DNA from: Eonycteris spelaea
Taxonomy: Eukaryota > Chordata > Mammalia > Chiroptera > Pteropodidae
Reading direction: 5' to 3'
Length of the DNA stretch: 64,000 nucleotides
Assembly (NCBI GenBank): GCA_003508835.1
Contig: PUFA01000072.1
Location: 4,376,501 to 4,440,500, forward strand
Part shown: one piece after another, positions 1-12,547 of the stretch
Position numbering within the stretch: position 1 is the first letter of the stretch
Layout: each line of letters begins with the position of its first letter
Made by a program: the position numbers and the translations under genes
The notes under the pieces: generated by a model
Told to the model about the DNA's origin: nothing
The model's input: the letters and a program-made list of their open reading frames with translations, nothing else
Databases searched by the model: none

Positions 1-1500
1 ACTGGTGGAGGGTTGGAGAAGGGAGGGACTTTTTAAGATAGTTTGTTTGGCTTTAATACTACTACTGTTGCTGTTATCTTTATTACATTAAAAGGAATTC
101 CAAGTATTCTTTCTTTGTGTTTCTCCAAACAGAAAATTATTCAGGATTAATATTTGAAGAACATCTTGCCAAATATGTTTAAAAAGGAAACCAACAAGTG
201 TATGTTGAGTGCCTAGTATTCTTGTTTAGCAAGAACCCCATCTTTGCAACTGAGCAGAAAAGGTAAAGAAATTAATTATTCTGAGAGACAAAAAACAATT
301 AGCATTAAATGGAAGATAATATTTGTTCTACTTTCCATTGTTAAACTATGTGATGCAAACTATAAAGTAATATAGAGAAATCTTTGAAGGCTGGGTTACC
401 AGATACCTTCAAGAGGAAAAGAAAGAGATTAAGTTTAACCATAGTGGAGAATATGTTAGAAGGCAGAGAAAAATAAGCCTGCATATGTTTTATGAACATA
501 AAATTATCGATTTACCTAAGAGATTAATGCAAAGTCTAAAAAAGAGATTTGACTCTCTATGTGTGTTCCTTCCTGAGTCTGGAAAATAGACTTTAAAGTG
601 GTAAATGTGAAACAACGTAGAAGGCGAACTGAACTCAAGATAGGTGAAGAGATAGTAACCAAAACACCTATCTGTTTCAAATAAGTTCGCGTATCTAGGC
701 ACAAATTATATCCCACAGCTGTTTACAGGTAACCTGAGACCCAATGTTAAGTTCAGAGAAACCTGAAAAATTGAAAAAGATGATAGATCACCTGCTTTTA
801 AAAAATGTTTAAAAGTAGACACTAAAAATTTTAGAACATAATTAAGTATTTTTTATAAACATTTGGAAGACAGTTTGGCGGTCACTAAGAACCAAACTAA
901 CTAAAGAGAAGTCATATTATACTTTATACTTCTGTTTTGATTTGATCTTTGAGTTAAAATGAGAATTCTATAGTCATGATATAAATTAATTTCAGAAAAG
1001 CATTTAATTCAGTCTTTCAAGAGATTTGTAGATGAGACTCTAAAATAAGAGCTTGATATAATGAGGTAAGCTCAAAGTTAACTGGGTAATTGTAGCCAAA
1101 TTTTTATTTATGAATTGTCATAAATTATATGAAGATATAACGATCATTCTGGTCAAATCAGAGGATGAAACCAAACATATCACACAGAAAATATGGCTGA
1201 AGACAGAACCAGGAAACAAAACTATACTAAAAATTTGAGCTAAAATCTAAAGATAAAGTTTAACAGGAATATATGAAAATCCCTACATTTGTTCAAATTG
1301 AAAAAATAAAACAACAGAAGTACAAAACAGGATAGATTCTGGTTTAGCCATTGTAAAAAAACACTCAGAGGTTTCAGTGTCTGCCAAGATCAATGTGAGT
1401 TAATAATATATAATCAGGGAGCTTGTAGTGATACCTCTAACACTTCCATTTGAAAATACTGAGCCCATAAACACCTACTCCTTTTTTTCATTTGGGGAAT
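1..1500. other. AT-rich intergenic sequence, nothing recognised
   Basis: No coding frame, repeat family or RNA gene was recognised. The stretch is strongly A+T rich with short A and T runs. It may contain very old repeat remnants that I cannot place. Confidence 0.4.
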
Positions 1501-1514
1501 TCACTATGCCTCTG

Positions 1515-1998
1515 GAATAGGCAGAATAATGACCGTGGTCCACTCGAAGATGTCCACATCCTTATCCCTGGAACCTGTGAATATGTAACTTCACAAGGAA
1601 AAAGGGGATTAAATTTGCTAACCTCTTGACCTTAACATAGAGAGATTATCCTGCCTTATCTGAGTGGGCCCAGTGGAATGCAAGGATCCTTAAAAGTAGA
1701 AGACAGAGGCAGAAGAGGACCTCAGTGATGCGATGTGAGAAGGACTCAACCCACCATTGCAGGCTGTGAAGATGGAGGAGGGAAGGCAGGTGGCCTCTGG
1801 AAGCTAAAAATGCAAGGGAACAAATTCTTCCCTAGAGCCTCCAGAGATAAATGCACCCCTGCCACATGTTGATTTTATCCCAGAGAGAACTGTGTTGGTC
1901 TTCCAACCTACAAAACCGTAAGATAATAAGTTAGTGTTGTTTTAAGTCACTGATACTGTAGTAATTTGTTAGAGAGCAACAGTAGAAAATAATACACC
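1515..1998 (+). repeat. MLT1-type MaLR LTR, solo
   Basis: The segment follows the MLT1 consensus from memory: a 'gatgtccacatccttatccc' start, 'ggaacctgtgaatatgtaac', 'gagattatcctgcc..gtgggccca', 'gaagatggaggaggga', 'agagcctccag', and the end 'taagataataagtt..gttgttttaagtcactga'. It is a non-coding solo LTR of an ancient MaLR endogenous retroelement. No internal region is attached. The exact subfamily is uncertain. Confidence 0.8.
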
Positions 1999-2079
1999 TC
2001 TTACAACTTATTTTCATTCTCTACAATGTAACTGTTATTATTTAGCATTCAAATGTCCTTATTTTCTGAGGCAAGCAAC

Positions 2080-2300
2080 ATAATGCTGTAGAAAGGACAA
2101 TAAACTATTTTTTAGATATTGACGATTCAGAAACTTAATAACTGGTGTGACTCCATAATTACATATGCATAGTTAGCCTCTTATCAGTAGTTTTCTAATT
2201 TGTGAAATAGGATTTAAAAATACCTACCTTCTTTGATTCTCTAGGTTGCTTCACGGAGTTTTTGAGATGAAGTATACAAAATAATAAAAGCCATCTCTTA
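2080..2300 (+). repeat. MIR SINE, diverged
   Basis: The order of weak matches fits MIR read 5' to 3': 'ggtgtgactccat', 'tagcctcttatcagtagttttc', 'atttgtgaaatagga', then 'tacctaccttctttga'. The copy is highly diverged. Confidence 0.5.
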
Positions 2301-2324
2301 AGGTTATAATATGTGCTACACATT

Positions 2325-2460
2325 CTTCTATATGCTTTATATATGCTTTTATTTAATCTCTACGAAAGTGTGAGCTTTGCACTATTTTTCCTCCACTGAG
2401 GTAGAGAGAAGTTAAGTACTCTGAAAACTTTAAAGCACCAGAGATCACAAATAAATGGAC
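2325..2460 (-). repeat. MIR SINE, antisense fragment
   Basis: 'atttaatctctacgaaagtgtgag', 'actatttttcctccactgaggtagagagaagttaagtactc' and 'cagagatcacaaataa' follow the reverse complement of the MIR 3' half. Confidence 0.5.
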
Positions 2461-2559
2461 ATCATGTAGAGAATAGATATGCCATGAAGAAAAAAAAAAA
2501 GGGTTTTCTACTAGTGATTTTCCTGAAAGTATTTTCCTTTTTCATTTAAGCTTTACTGA

Positions 2560-2960
2560 TATTAACTTTCAATATTTATTCCTTGCACATTTCCATCACA
2601 GTTATTCTGTTCATTAATCTGTCCATTCATTCTGTACATGATATTTTTGAAGTGCCTACTATATGTGAGATACTGTCCTAAGCATTAGGGATAAAATAGT
2701 AAATAAAACAGACATGGTACCAGCTGTTAAGGAGTATAGACTGTAATGAGGACTATAGATAAAAATAGGAAGTGACAATGGAGTGTGGTCAGTAGCATCC
2801 TGGGGATAGCAGTTTGCAGGAGGACATAAGTGGTTCATCTAATACAGACCTGAGAGGTGAAGGAACATTGTCCAGAAGAAGTCATATTTATACTTAGATG
2901 CAAAGGCTAAGAATTAGGTAAAGGAGAAGTAGAGCATATTCTGGTAAAATACTGTTACCT
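2560..2960 (-). repeat. L2 LINE 3' end, antisense
   Basis: 'tgaagtgcctactatatgtgagatactgtcctaagcattagggata..aataaaacagacatggtacc' is the reverse complement of the L2 3' terminus. It is followed by weaker matches to the adjoining 3' untranslated region, up to 'ctgagaggtgaaggaacattg'. Confidence 0.7.
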
Positions 2961-3319
2961 CCAGTATTTCAGCCTCTTCCTCATTTACACTGACTTTCCC
3001 TTTCTCAATTATCTCTAAAAACTCAGAGAGATCCTGCTTTAAGGTTCATTCCCAAATACAGTTTGATGTCATCTCTGATGTGAAATTTTCAAATGTTTTA
3101 TATTTAATGAGCCCTTTGTCTATAATCATTTTTATCTGATCCCACATTCTCATAATCCAACGATCAAGCAATGTTGTTGTCTTAGACTACTTTATTTCCC
3201 TTTCCAGTTAGAATACGGCCCACTTTTGTTAGCTAATTATAATATAAGTAGCAAGTGAAAAATAAACAAGTAAATGTTTCCTGTATAGATGATTTCATTC
3301 CTGCGATAATCTTTTGTAA

Positions 3320-3334
3320 CCACTAGGTGGCACT
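3320..3334 (+). promoter_or_regulatory. CTCF-like motif
   Basis: CCACTAGGTGGCACT fits the core CTCF pattern CCASYAGRKGGCR at every position. It lies in non-repetitive sequence that includes a CCAAT-containing stretch at about 3395. Binding is inferred from the motif only. Confidence 0.45.
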
Positions 3335-3639
3335 GGTTTGCCTGAGAGACAAAAATGCTCCCTAGGTTTTTCGTCCTGGAAACTAGAGAAACTAACCAAT
3401 CAGAGGATCAGGACATTAGGAAGGAGGAACTGCCCGAACTAAATTTTAAGTGATCTGGTTCTTAAATTTAACCTTAAAAATATACTCAATATTTTCCTTT
3501 CTTTTTAGATGTCTAGGACAGTAAGAAATTTAAAATTAAGTTACCCGTACATACCTGCTCATCCCTACTCATACTTTATTTTCTTTATTTTTACATTCTA
3601 ATAATACTATCATTCTAACATCCAAACGTGGTGAATTGG

Positions 3640-4088
3640 ACCACTTGTCATTCCCTATATAGGCCCTCAACCCTCCATCTCCTTATCAAAGCTTATGCTT
3701 TGCCCTCAGCTTGGAAGAGTCACTCCCTCTCTTCTAGTACTTCCCTCTCCATTATAACTTTTAAAATTTCACTCATTCTTCACATTTCAACTAACATCTT
3801 TCATGCAATTTATTCTATTACTACTACAAGAAATGCCTTCTTTTGATTCCCTTTTCATTCTTTTAATAAGCTTAGTATTTTGTTTAATAATATATGTAAC
3901 ACGCATTATTCTAAACCTGTATGTGTCTCCATAGCACTTAAGGACATATTATATCCTTATGATTACATATGAACATTTCTTAATTCTTGTACTAAATAAT
4001 GTTTGCTTTTTAAGTGCAGAGACTATCTTAGTCATCTTTATGTTTCTTAAAATATTTAGCACAATAAATTTATTGAATTTATTTGAAT
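3640..4088 (+). repeat. L2 LINE 3' end, sense
   Basis: Starting from 'tatgctttgccctcagcttggaag' and ending in 'tttagcacaataaatttattgaatttatttgaatga', the order matches the L2 3' untranslated region on the + strand. A 73-codon frame inside it has no coding character. Confidence 0.65.
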
Positions 4089-4680
4089 GATAATATCCAT
4101 AAGAACACTGCCAGAACTCTAAAAATCAAAAATGAGATGATGAGTCTTAGTGATAGTCTCTTGGATAATTCGATGGCATTCATTAGCAAAACGTATAGGA
4201 CCAAAATCATCTTTCTACCTAGAAATGACAGTCATGACATAATACTCCCAGCTGCTCCAAATTTATAGAAATGATGACTAGAGTATACCTACTTTAAAAT
4301 ATAAAGCTGAGCACAAAATTTAGAAAGCAAAAGCTTCAGAAACTAGACATGAGGAAGAAATTCAAAGTCAAAGTGGAACCAGGAATTGAGATTTTAACCA
4401 TGCAAGACCAAGAAATGTGACTCTAGGCCACTTAAAAAGGAGCTCGATTTGAAATTCCTCTATAAATTAGGATCTTATAGAGGTTTTCACTTTTTGAAGG
4501 CTAAGGAATTGCCAATTTTATCTTCTACTTAGTAGTCTAGAATAATGATTCTCATGAAAATTGGAGGTCTTAGGCTATGGAAGTCCAATTTTATGTTATC
4601 ACTTAGAAATAGAATCCCCAGCTTAGAAATAAAGAAAACTGCCAGGAGAAGCAAATACAAAAATCCTCAATAAGGTCAGT
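4089..4680. other. unassigned intergenic sequence
   Basis: No gene or repeat recognised. Confidence 0.35.
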
Positions 4681-4689
4681 TGAGCAACT

Positions 4690-5530
4690 CAGGGCACAAA
4701 ATAATCTCACGGAATCGACAACTTTCAGTGAATGAACTCTCAAAGTTTTCTCACCATACAAGGGAATAATCCACCACAAGAGAAAGTCAGCAGATACATC
4801 AAATTGAAAAACTCTGTGCCCAAAATAACTTTAAACAAAACAACCTGAAATGACTGCAAAAGAATAAAATGGTTAACATAAAAGAATTTAGAATAATAAA
4901 AAAAACAAGATAAGATGAAAAAATAGAAATATTTGAAAAAGAATAGGACTTTGTTAATTCATTAATTCTTTTAACAAATATTTATTGAACATCCACAAAG
5001 TTTTAACACTATTTTAGGTGCTAGAGGTAAAATGGTGAAGACATACAAATTCCATACTATAATAGAGCTTATATTTTATTGAAAATAAAAAATTCAACAG
5101 ATGGGTTAAACAGATGGACTAGAAAAGGCAGAAGAGATGATTATTAAACTGGAAAACCTGAGAAATTACCTACATCACAGAGGATTTTTAAAAATGGAGA
5201 TTATAAAAGTGAAGTTATGGATGACAGAATAAGAAGATCTAAAACATATCTAATAGAAGTTCCAAAGAGAGAGAAAAGAGATTATGAAGGGAAGGCACGA
5301 TTCAAAGAGAAAGTGGCAGAGAATTCCTTAGAAACAACAAAAAAAACATGATCCGTGGAATAATATGAGTCCTCAACAGGATACATTTAAAAAAATCATT
5401 ACCTGAACACTTCTAAGTAAAACTGAAGAGAACCAAAGACAAGGGGAAAAACCATAACAGCAAAGAACAAAAAAGGAGAAGAAAGAGAAGACATACAAAG
5501 TGTCTAGAATGACGAAAGAAATCTTATTGT
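4690..5530 (+). repeat. old L1 5' UTR/ORF1 remnant
   Basis: Segments such as 'gatgggttaaacagatggactagaaaaggcagaagagatgatt', 'gacagaataagaagatctaaaacatatctaatagaagttcc' and 'caaagacaaggggaaaaacc' match the L1M ORF1 coding strand. The frame is riddled with stops, so this is a dead copy. Confidence 0.55.
4952..5085 (-). repeat. L2 3'-end antisense piece inside the L1 remnant
   Basis: 'caaatatttattgaacatcc..ctattttaggtgctagaggtaaaatggtgaagac' is the reverse complement of an L2 3' terminus. It separates the 5' UTR-like part from the ORF1-like part of the surrounding L1. Confidence 0.5.
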
Positions 5531-5559
5531 GAAAAATAAGATTGAAATAAAAATGTTAA

Positions 5560-5834
5560 AATGTACATAAATTAGTATTTGGCCTCAAAACTTTGATACA
5601 CACATTGATTTTATTTTCTGAACCATTTGAGAGTAAGTTGCATACATCATAGCCTTTACCCTGAAATACTATGGCGTGTATTATCTAAGAACAGGGACAG
5701 TCTGCTGTACGTACACAATTTGCTTGCTTTTAGTCTTTCTTGTAAGAACATAACCCCCACATAGACAGGGACTTCTTTTTTGTTGCTCCCTGCTGTATCT
5801 CCAGGGGTTGGAATAGTACCTGCCATTTATAGAA
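5560..5834 (+). repeat. L2 LINE 3' end, interrupted
   Basis: 'gaacagggacagtctgctgta', 'acagggacttc' and 'tgctgtatctccaggggttggaatagtacctgcca' match the L2 3' end. The final piece (6262-6292, 'tagtagatgctcaaatggaaggaaggaat') continues after a DNA transposon insertion. Confidence 0.6.
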
Positions 5835-6261
5835 CAGGGGTAGGCAGACTTTTTCTGTAAAGGGTTAGAGATTTATATTTTAGGCTTTGCAGGCCAAGCA
5901 TTTTGCTGTGCTCATAGAACTAACGTGAATTTACAATGTCTTCAGTCAGTGCTCAGTCTGGTGAAGGGGTGGGAATCTAGGAAAGAGTAAGAATAGATGA
6001 ATAGGAGAAGGTAAAGGGCAAGAAAGTTAAACCTGGATTCTGTAGTAACTACTCAACCCTACTGTTATCCAGCCGTAGACAATATGTAAACTAATGAGCA
6101 TGGCTATGTTCTCATCAGACTTTATTTATGAGCTCTAAAATTTGAATTTTGTATAATTTTCATATATCACAAATATTTTTTTTTCAAATCACTAAAATGT
6201 AAACATTATTCTTAGCTAGTGGGCCACATAAAAGCAGAATTTGGGCAGGATTTGGCCCCCG
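5835..6261 (+). mobile_element. non-autonomous hAT-Charlie type DNA transposon
   Basis: The left terminus 'caggggtaggcagactttttctgtaaaggg' is typical of a mammalian hAT family. Internal matches are 'taggctttgcaggccaag', 'actactcaaccctactgt' and 'tagacaatatgtaaactaatgagcatggct'. The right end reads 'ggatttggccccc'. The same family recurs at 38197 and 52217. The element splits an L2 3' end; flanking octamers TTATAGAA and TAGTAGAT agree at 5 of 8 positions. It has no coding capacity. Confidence 0.75.
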
Positions 6262-6434
6262 TAGTAGATGCTCAAATGGAAGGAAGGAATAAAGGAAGTG
6301 TCATAGGAAAAAAATTTTGATGGTGAAACCACGAGTCATGTATGAATACGAAATGATTATATGTCAAAGATTTTATTTAACTCTTAAAATAATAGGGGTC
6401 AGTAAGATGTCACAACTGGTTCAAAGAATTTAAA

Positions 6435-6486
6435 CAACACACACACATACACTCACACTCATATATGTCCATACACACACATACAA
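6435..6486. repeat. AC-rich microsatellite
   Basis: Degenerate (CA) tract interspersed with CAT and CTC units. Confidence 0.8.
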
Positions 6487-6909
6487 TCAGGAATGCTGAA
6501 AGCAAATTTACTCATTGGTGCAAAATTGGTCAATATCCGCTGGAAAGAAATCTATTTGCGTTTCTAGAGACAAGAATCATCTGCATTATTCTAACTTTTG
6601 TGCCATATACAGAACTGTAAAACAGTTCAAAGCCAAGGAGCGGCCTAGGACCTTACATTCACAGCTACATTAGGGAAACTAAGACCACCTGCCAGGTGAA
6701 AAATCAAGCATGATGAAGTCTTAAGCATGTACTGGTTTCACAATATCAACTTTATATCTTGTGCTGCTTTATAGGGAATGCTAAAAAGTTATATCTAGTT
6801 TGTTTTTAATATGGCATACCATTTTAATAATATGGCATTCACAGTCATATTGTATTACAACTCCTCCATCACAAGAATGCTACCTGTAGTCTAGAAGACT
6901 GTAGGATCA

Positions 6910-7125
6910 GGGGCAATGCAGTAAAGTGGCTTTCAAAATATAGATTCAAATCGCAGTTTTAACACATCCTGGCTGTGTGATCTTGGGGAAATAAATTAAC
7001 ATCTCTCAGTCTCAGTTTCTTCATATGTTAAATGGGTATAATAATAAGTTTGTTATGAGAGTTAAATAATATAATACAAGTAGCATACAACATGGCACAG
7101 TATTTACACAATACGGCTATTATTT
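6910..7125 (+). repeat. MIR SINE
   Basis: The full MIR order is visible: 'gtaaagtggctttcaaa', 'agattcaaatcgcagtttt', 'ctggctgtgtgatcttgggg', 'atctctcagtctcagtttcttcat', 'aaatgggtataataataa', then 'catggcacagtatt'. Confidence 0.85.
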
Positions 7126-7129
7126 TTCT

Positions 7130-9090
7130 TGATCAGGGCTTGATAACTTCTAATTTGTCTGAAATTTAAGGCACATCACTTTGAGCAGTCCTGATAAAGT
7201 TACCATTTTATGGCATGTTTGAATATTATTAGAGAAAGTTTCCTTTTCTTAGGGAATACCAATACACTTAGTTCTCTAGCTCCTAGCTGAAGTGTAGTGA
7301 TGTGGAATTGCGTAGCCCTCCTGGGCTTCCCTTCCATCAGAGGTATACCTGTCAACAGAAAGAAGAGAAACGCCACTGATTTTCAGTAGGATCCCAAATG
7401 TTCTTTGAGCTAGGCACAAGTCCCTTTCTAAAAGTCTCCATTGAGACTATGTAAATATTATTTTCCAGCATGCATTCAATTGTATTAGACCCTATTATAA
7501 GGAAACATCCTTTTTCTATATGACTATTAAAAAACTGGCATTTTCTACACTACAGTGGGCACAGAGGAAGAATTAAATTTGAACCTAATTTTTTCCCAAG
7601 TAGATTATAACACCCAGTTACATATTTTCTGTTCATTTTAAAGAGCATTAGACAATTAAGAAATTGGAATTGCCAAACCTTCACTTCTAAATTGAACAAA
7701 ACAAGCATCATTGAAATAACTTTTTTTTTTTAGAGCCACAAGAGTTTTGTTTTTGTTCTGAAATAGAACATTTTTCTATATGAAGAACTGGCATTTTTAT
7801 TCTATACTCTACCCACTCATCACTCAGCTCAAATTATCATTCCAATTCCTCAACTCAGTGGTTTGTTGGGTTTTTTTCCTTTCTATTTATGGCTGATGAA
7901 AACCAACATAGATTCTATAAAAATAACCTTAAGATGCAAACTCAAAGCCCATAAGAACAATTTTCTGGGCTGAGGACATTTCTGGTTAGATTTTCTGTAA
8001 AACAAATGTCTGTTAAGATTAACTTCTAAAATATCCTTTGTTTGACATTGAATTGTCCTCTTCTGCCAGTTGGTCAACACAGGTGAATTTAATTTTCTCT
8101 TTTCTTTCTTCGATTATCAACTCTGCAGGCACTTCTTCCATTGAAATCCAATCAGCTCCAAGAGGATAGAACTGCCCTTGAATTGCTAAAATGAGGAAAA
8201 CAGCTTGAGAATGTTGTGAGGCAAGACAGACTGACGTGAAAGATATTTTCATTTCCACTCACTCAGTGCCAACTCAGGGCAAAGTTAGGAAAACAGTGCA
8301 TGATGTGCTGTAAAGTAATACTGCATGGAACAGGTGAGTTAAGAATGGAATAAGAATGGAAAAGTGAGTCAGACATAAAGTGACAACACTGTGAATTTAT
8401 CCTCAAGATAATTGTCAGCGACAGTAATTCAAGTTTTTGTTACTATTTAATAGTAAATTAACTTCCGCTATAAATATTTGCATTCTCAGCAGAGCACAGT
8501 ATAGTGTTCTTAGTAGAAAAGAAGATAGAAAAGTGGAATTTAGTTCTTAATTCCATTGTGTTGCTTAAGTCACTGATTTCTGTTGCAACCCGAAGGAGAG
8601 AAAATTATTGTCCATAAAACATACAATAATTTAAGGTGCACAGTTGAGAATATTGTGTTCCATTAGTAAGGCTTTATTTAAAAGCTTGATAAAAAGTTAC
8701 TGAGGGAGAGTATATTTTGTTTCTATATCAATTTTTTTTGTATTACTATATTCTAACAAAAATGACTTTTTTTTTTTTTTTGCAAAATAGGTGAGGACTT
8801 TAAATCAGCAAAAACCTATATCACAGGTCGTTGGTTGTTGATCTTATTAATAAATGGCTTTTCTTTTCCATAAATATAAAAATGGAGACAACATGATGCA
8901 AAGTTTTAAAATTTTCCTTATGTGTTTGTTTGCTTTGTTTTGGGATTCCTGAGTAGACCCTATGAAATATTACTGACACTGGGAATTTCACAATACAGTG
9001 GTACATCCATGAAGCAATGCCATGGAAGCTAAGTGTATTTTTAAGAAATAAAACTTTAAAAGAATGAGCCTCAGAAAACTTTAAGAGAAT
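7130..9090. other. intergenic sequence, nothing recognised
   Basis: There are no recognised repeats or genes apart from short T-runs (for example 8767-8781). Open frames near 8000-8260 on the - strand are short and show no recognisable product. Confidence 0.4.
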
Positions 9091-9119
9091 AGATAAATGA
9101 TAGCTAGCTAGCTAGATAG

Positions 9120-10170
9120 ATAGCTAAATAACTGTCTTTTAAAAATAGAGTTAAAAATAATTTGAATGCACTGCTGAGGGTACAGAGCAATAGGGTTCCT
9201 CATATATGTTGGTAACACCTTTCTGGAAAGTAATTTATCAGTATGTGTTGATAACTTTTAAGGTGTTTGTATTAGTCTGCTCAGGCTGCCATAACAAAAT
9301 ACCATAGACTGAGTGACTTAAACAACAGAAATTTATTTCTCTCAGTTCCGGAGGCTGGGAAATCCAAGATCCAAGTACCAGCATAGTGGGTTTCTCCTTA
9401 GAGCTCTCTTCCTGGCTTGTAGAATGCTGCCATCTCTCTGTGTGCTCTCGCAGTGGAGAGAGATTTCGCTCACTTCCTTTTATTTTAAGGCCACAGTCCT
9501 ATGGAATTGGACCCCACCCTTATGACCTCATTTAACCTTAATTACCACCCAAATGCTCTATCTTCAGATACATTCACATTGGGGGTTAGAGCTTCAATTT
9601 AGGAATTTTAGAGGGACTCAATTTAGTCGAATGCATCCCCTTTGACCCAGTAATTCAACTTCTGGGAACCTATCCTGTGTGTGGTATGAGGTGGGGATGC
9701 AGATCAGGGAGAGGTAATGTAGGGAATGTAGCATTAGATGAAAGCTTAAAAATATTTATTTTTACGATTATATTTTTATATTACTTTTATATTATACACT
9801 ATATTTTTAATTTTAGACTAAGAAGACATAAAGTTGAAGAACTATTAATAGTTGAGTGTGTTGTGGTATGACATAAGATAGAAACTTAAACAATCAGTAA
9901 AAGTATGTTTTTGAAGTTTTTCTAACCATGGGAAAATGCTTATATATTTTTAAATGTAGGATGAAAAATTAGTCATGTACTATGATATCAGTTACATAAA
10001 ATAGATATATAAGTGTGTAAAGAAAATCATTAAGGAGTATATAACAAAATATTAACAGTGATTACGTCTGGGTAGCAGGATTATGTCTAATTTTTTTCAA
10101 ATTTTCTACAATAAGCATATATTATGTTTGATAATATAAAAATCTTTTTTCAAAGTAAACAGTCATGTAA
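9120..10170 (+). repeat. L1 (L1ME/HAL1-like) 3' end, split by an LTR
   Basis: Left piece: 'tggtaacacctttctggaaagtaatttatcagtatgtgttgataac'. Right piece: 'cccctttgacccagtaattcaacttctgggaacctatcc'. These abut in intact L1 elements. The 3' portion continues through 'aacagtgattacgtctgggtagcaggattatg' to 'aaattttctacaataagcat', a typical old L1 tail. Confidence 0.7.
9268..9635 (-). repeat. MLT1-type MaLR LTR nested in L1
   Basis: It starts 'tgtattagtctgctcaggct' and continues 'gccataacaaaataccatag..aacaacagaaatttatttctctcag'. It ends 'cattgggggttagagcttca..gggactcaatttagtc'. This is the reverse complement of an MLT1A/B-type LTR. It is non-coding. No clean 5-bp target duplication was seen. Confidence 0.85.
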
Positions 10171-10179
10171 ATGAAGAGT

Positions 10180-11340
10180 AAAGCAAAGACAGGAGAGCTA
10201 AATGTGCATTATATAGGAAACCTACTATCTTAATAAGAGTAATTAAAATTTTTTATAATAAAATCTTATGTAAATAATTTAGGACTTTATTTACTTATTT
10301 TGAGATCTGTCTTTTCCTATAAACCCAAAAGAGGCATTACATGCTGATTCTGCCAGTGTTTACATGTTGGAGATAGGAAAATAAGGAGAACTTCTGTTTC
10401 TGATTTATTTCCCAATGGCAGATTATTTGAATTACACTCTGTAAGTCTAATTTGTTCTTCTGTCAGATGAGGCTGCTGAATGGAACACAGACATGGCCAT
10501 TTTTATTTTGTATCTAACATTTTCTACCTTGCTTTATTTTCAACATAGGGATCCTCAACATTTCAAAACACAGTTCAATTACAGGCTTCAGTGGAAATAT
10601 AAATGAACTTGATATTATTCTGTTCTTTCCTACTGCAGCTCCTTAAGTTCGGTGTGATCTTTTCTGAAAATAAACTTTCGTCAATATTATAAAAAGTACA
10701 GTATGATGCTTAAATGTGGCTTTTGTTCTTGTGGATTGATTTCCCTTTCATCTAACACCCTTTCTCTTAATCCCCTTTAGTCTTTCATATTCAGAAAATA
10801 ATAAGCATTTGCACATATAAATGGTATATGCAAATACCTCATAATTATTTTAAGTTTTAAGCTTATAAGATTTAATAAGTAGTCTCACTACTTTGTTACT
10901 TAGTTGTGACTCTTCTAACCAATAGGTATGTTGCCTCATTCCTAAATAAATACATATATTACAGAGAGCAGATATGAGAGGGCCCAAAACTCAGGGGTTT
11001 GTAATTATAATTTATTTTTCTGAATACTTAACTCTGTATAGTCCCCATTTTGCCTGCTAGCTGAAAATTTAATAAATGTCAAATAAAATCAACAACTTCA
11101 TTGGTTTATCATTAAATTCAGAGTTGTCTTAGATTGTTGCATCTGTCATCTTCCACCTCACATTTCCCCATCCAGCCTTGGATCGATTGTTGAATTAATT
11201 ATTGGATAATCATTATATACTTTTGGTGTTTTTATGTGTGTTTGGTTTTTTTTTTTTTCTATAGAGATGTTATAGCTTTGGGTCATATTACTCCATATGC
11301 TCTTTTTTTTTTTTTGCCACTTTAAGATTATATAAGAGAT
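10180..11340. other. AT-rich intergenic sequence
   Basis: No gene or confidently assignable repeat. Two T-tracts occur at 11247-11259 and 11302-11315. Confidence 0.4.
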
Positions 11341-11343
11341 GTG

Positions 11344-11706
11344 TGTCTTGGTCTATTCAGACTGCTATTACAGAAATACATAAACGTGGTGGCTTAAACA
11401 ACAGACTTTTGTTTTCTACAGTTCTGGAGACTGAAAAGTCCAGGATCAAGGTGCTGGCAGATTTTGCGTCTGGTGAGAACCTGCTTCCTGGTTCAATGAT
11501 GGCCATTTTTGCATTATATCCTCACATGGTGGAAAAGGTGAGAGAGGTCTCTGGGGTCTTGTTTCTGTAAGGGCACAAATCCCATTCATGTGGGCTCCAA
11601 CCTTATGACCTAATCACCTCCCGAAGTCCCCACCTCCTGGTACCATCACACTGTGGGGTAGGATTTCAGTATATGAATTGGGAGACACAACTTTCAGTCC
11701 ATGAAC
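11344..11706 (-). repeat. MLT1-type MaLR LTR
   Basis: 'tgtcttggtctattcagactgctat', 'ggtggcttaaacaacagac', 'gttctggagactgaaaagtccaggatcaaggtgctggcag', 'cctcacatggtgga' and the end 'ggagacacaactttcagtcca' are the reverse complement of an MLT1 LTR. A 75-codon frame inside it is incidental. Confidence 0.85.
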
Positions 11707-11924
11707 TATAGTTGCAGAAAGTTGTGTTATGGGTGTTCATGAGTGCTGTGGGTTTGCTAAAGAATACATGTGTATGATAGTCCTCAATTATCCACTCCTG
11801 GCTTTTCTCTGTGAAACAGAAGTTAGGCACTTTTATTAAAAGTTATAAACAAGAGGTTGATAATGATTGAGAAATACAACTGTGTGTTTTTCAAGGAAAG
11901 AGTTGTTTTGTTTTAAAGCAACAC

Positions 11925-12180
11925 TCCAGGCCATTGGCCTCTGGGCCACTTCACCTTTAGCACTGATTGAGAATCCCAAGAGCTTTGGTCTATGTCAGTT
12001 ATACTTATCAATACTTATGTACTGGAAATTGAAAAATTGAAAATTTATTGATTGATTTCTTTGAAGATATCAATGATGAACACATCACATACTAACATTA
12101 ATATCATTCTAGCATTATTATATTATTTCAACAATACAGATACCCTAAGAGAGAAGTAGTCTTAAAACATCAGTTTGTTC
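11925..12180. repeat. DNA transposon fragment, probable hAT
   Basis: 'gcaacactccaggccattggcctctgggccacttcacc', 'gattgagaatccca' and 'tatgtcagttatacttatcaatactta' resemble a mammalian hAT-family internal region. The family name is uncertain. Confidence 0.4.
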
Positions 12181-12547
12181 CAGAATATGGAAGAGCATAA
12201 TTAAGCACAAAACTCTGAAAATGAATTTATTTAGTTTGATTTATAATACCTGAGTCTTGATAAAAGCTATGAAATGTTAATATAACAAAGTTTTCTTAAT
12301 TCTGATGGGCGTGCTTCCTTGGTTTACTGATTAGTGCCTTCACCTGTAATATCAAAGTTTATTGTTCACCTTATGTGTAATCTAGAGAGTCTGTTTCTTA
12401 CTAAAATAATTTTCTTGACTTTACGTTGACTTTATCATATCCTTTATTATTTAAGAAAAAAGAAAAACAAAGGTACTTACTTATGAAAGAACTGAGGTTC
12501 TTTACAGTAATGCTAGTATTTTGTGCTTGTTTATCTGTTTATCTTTT

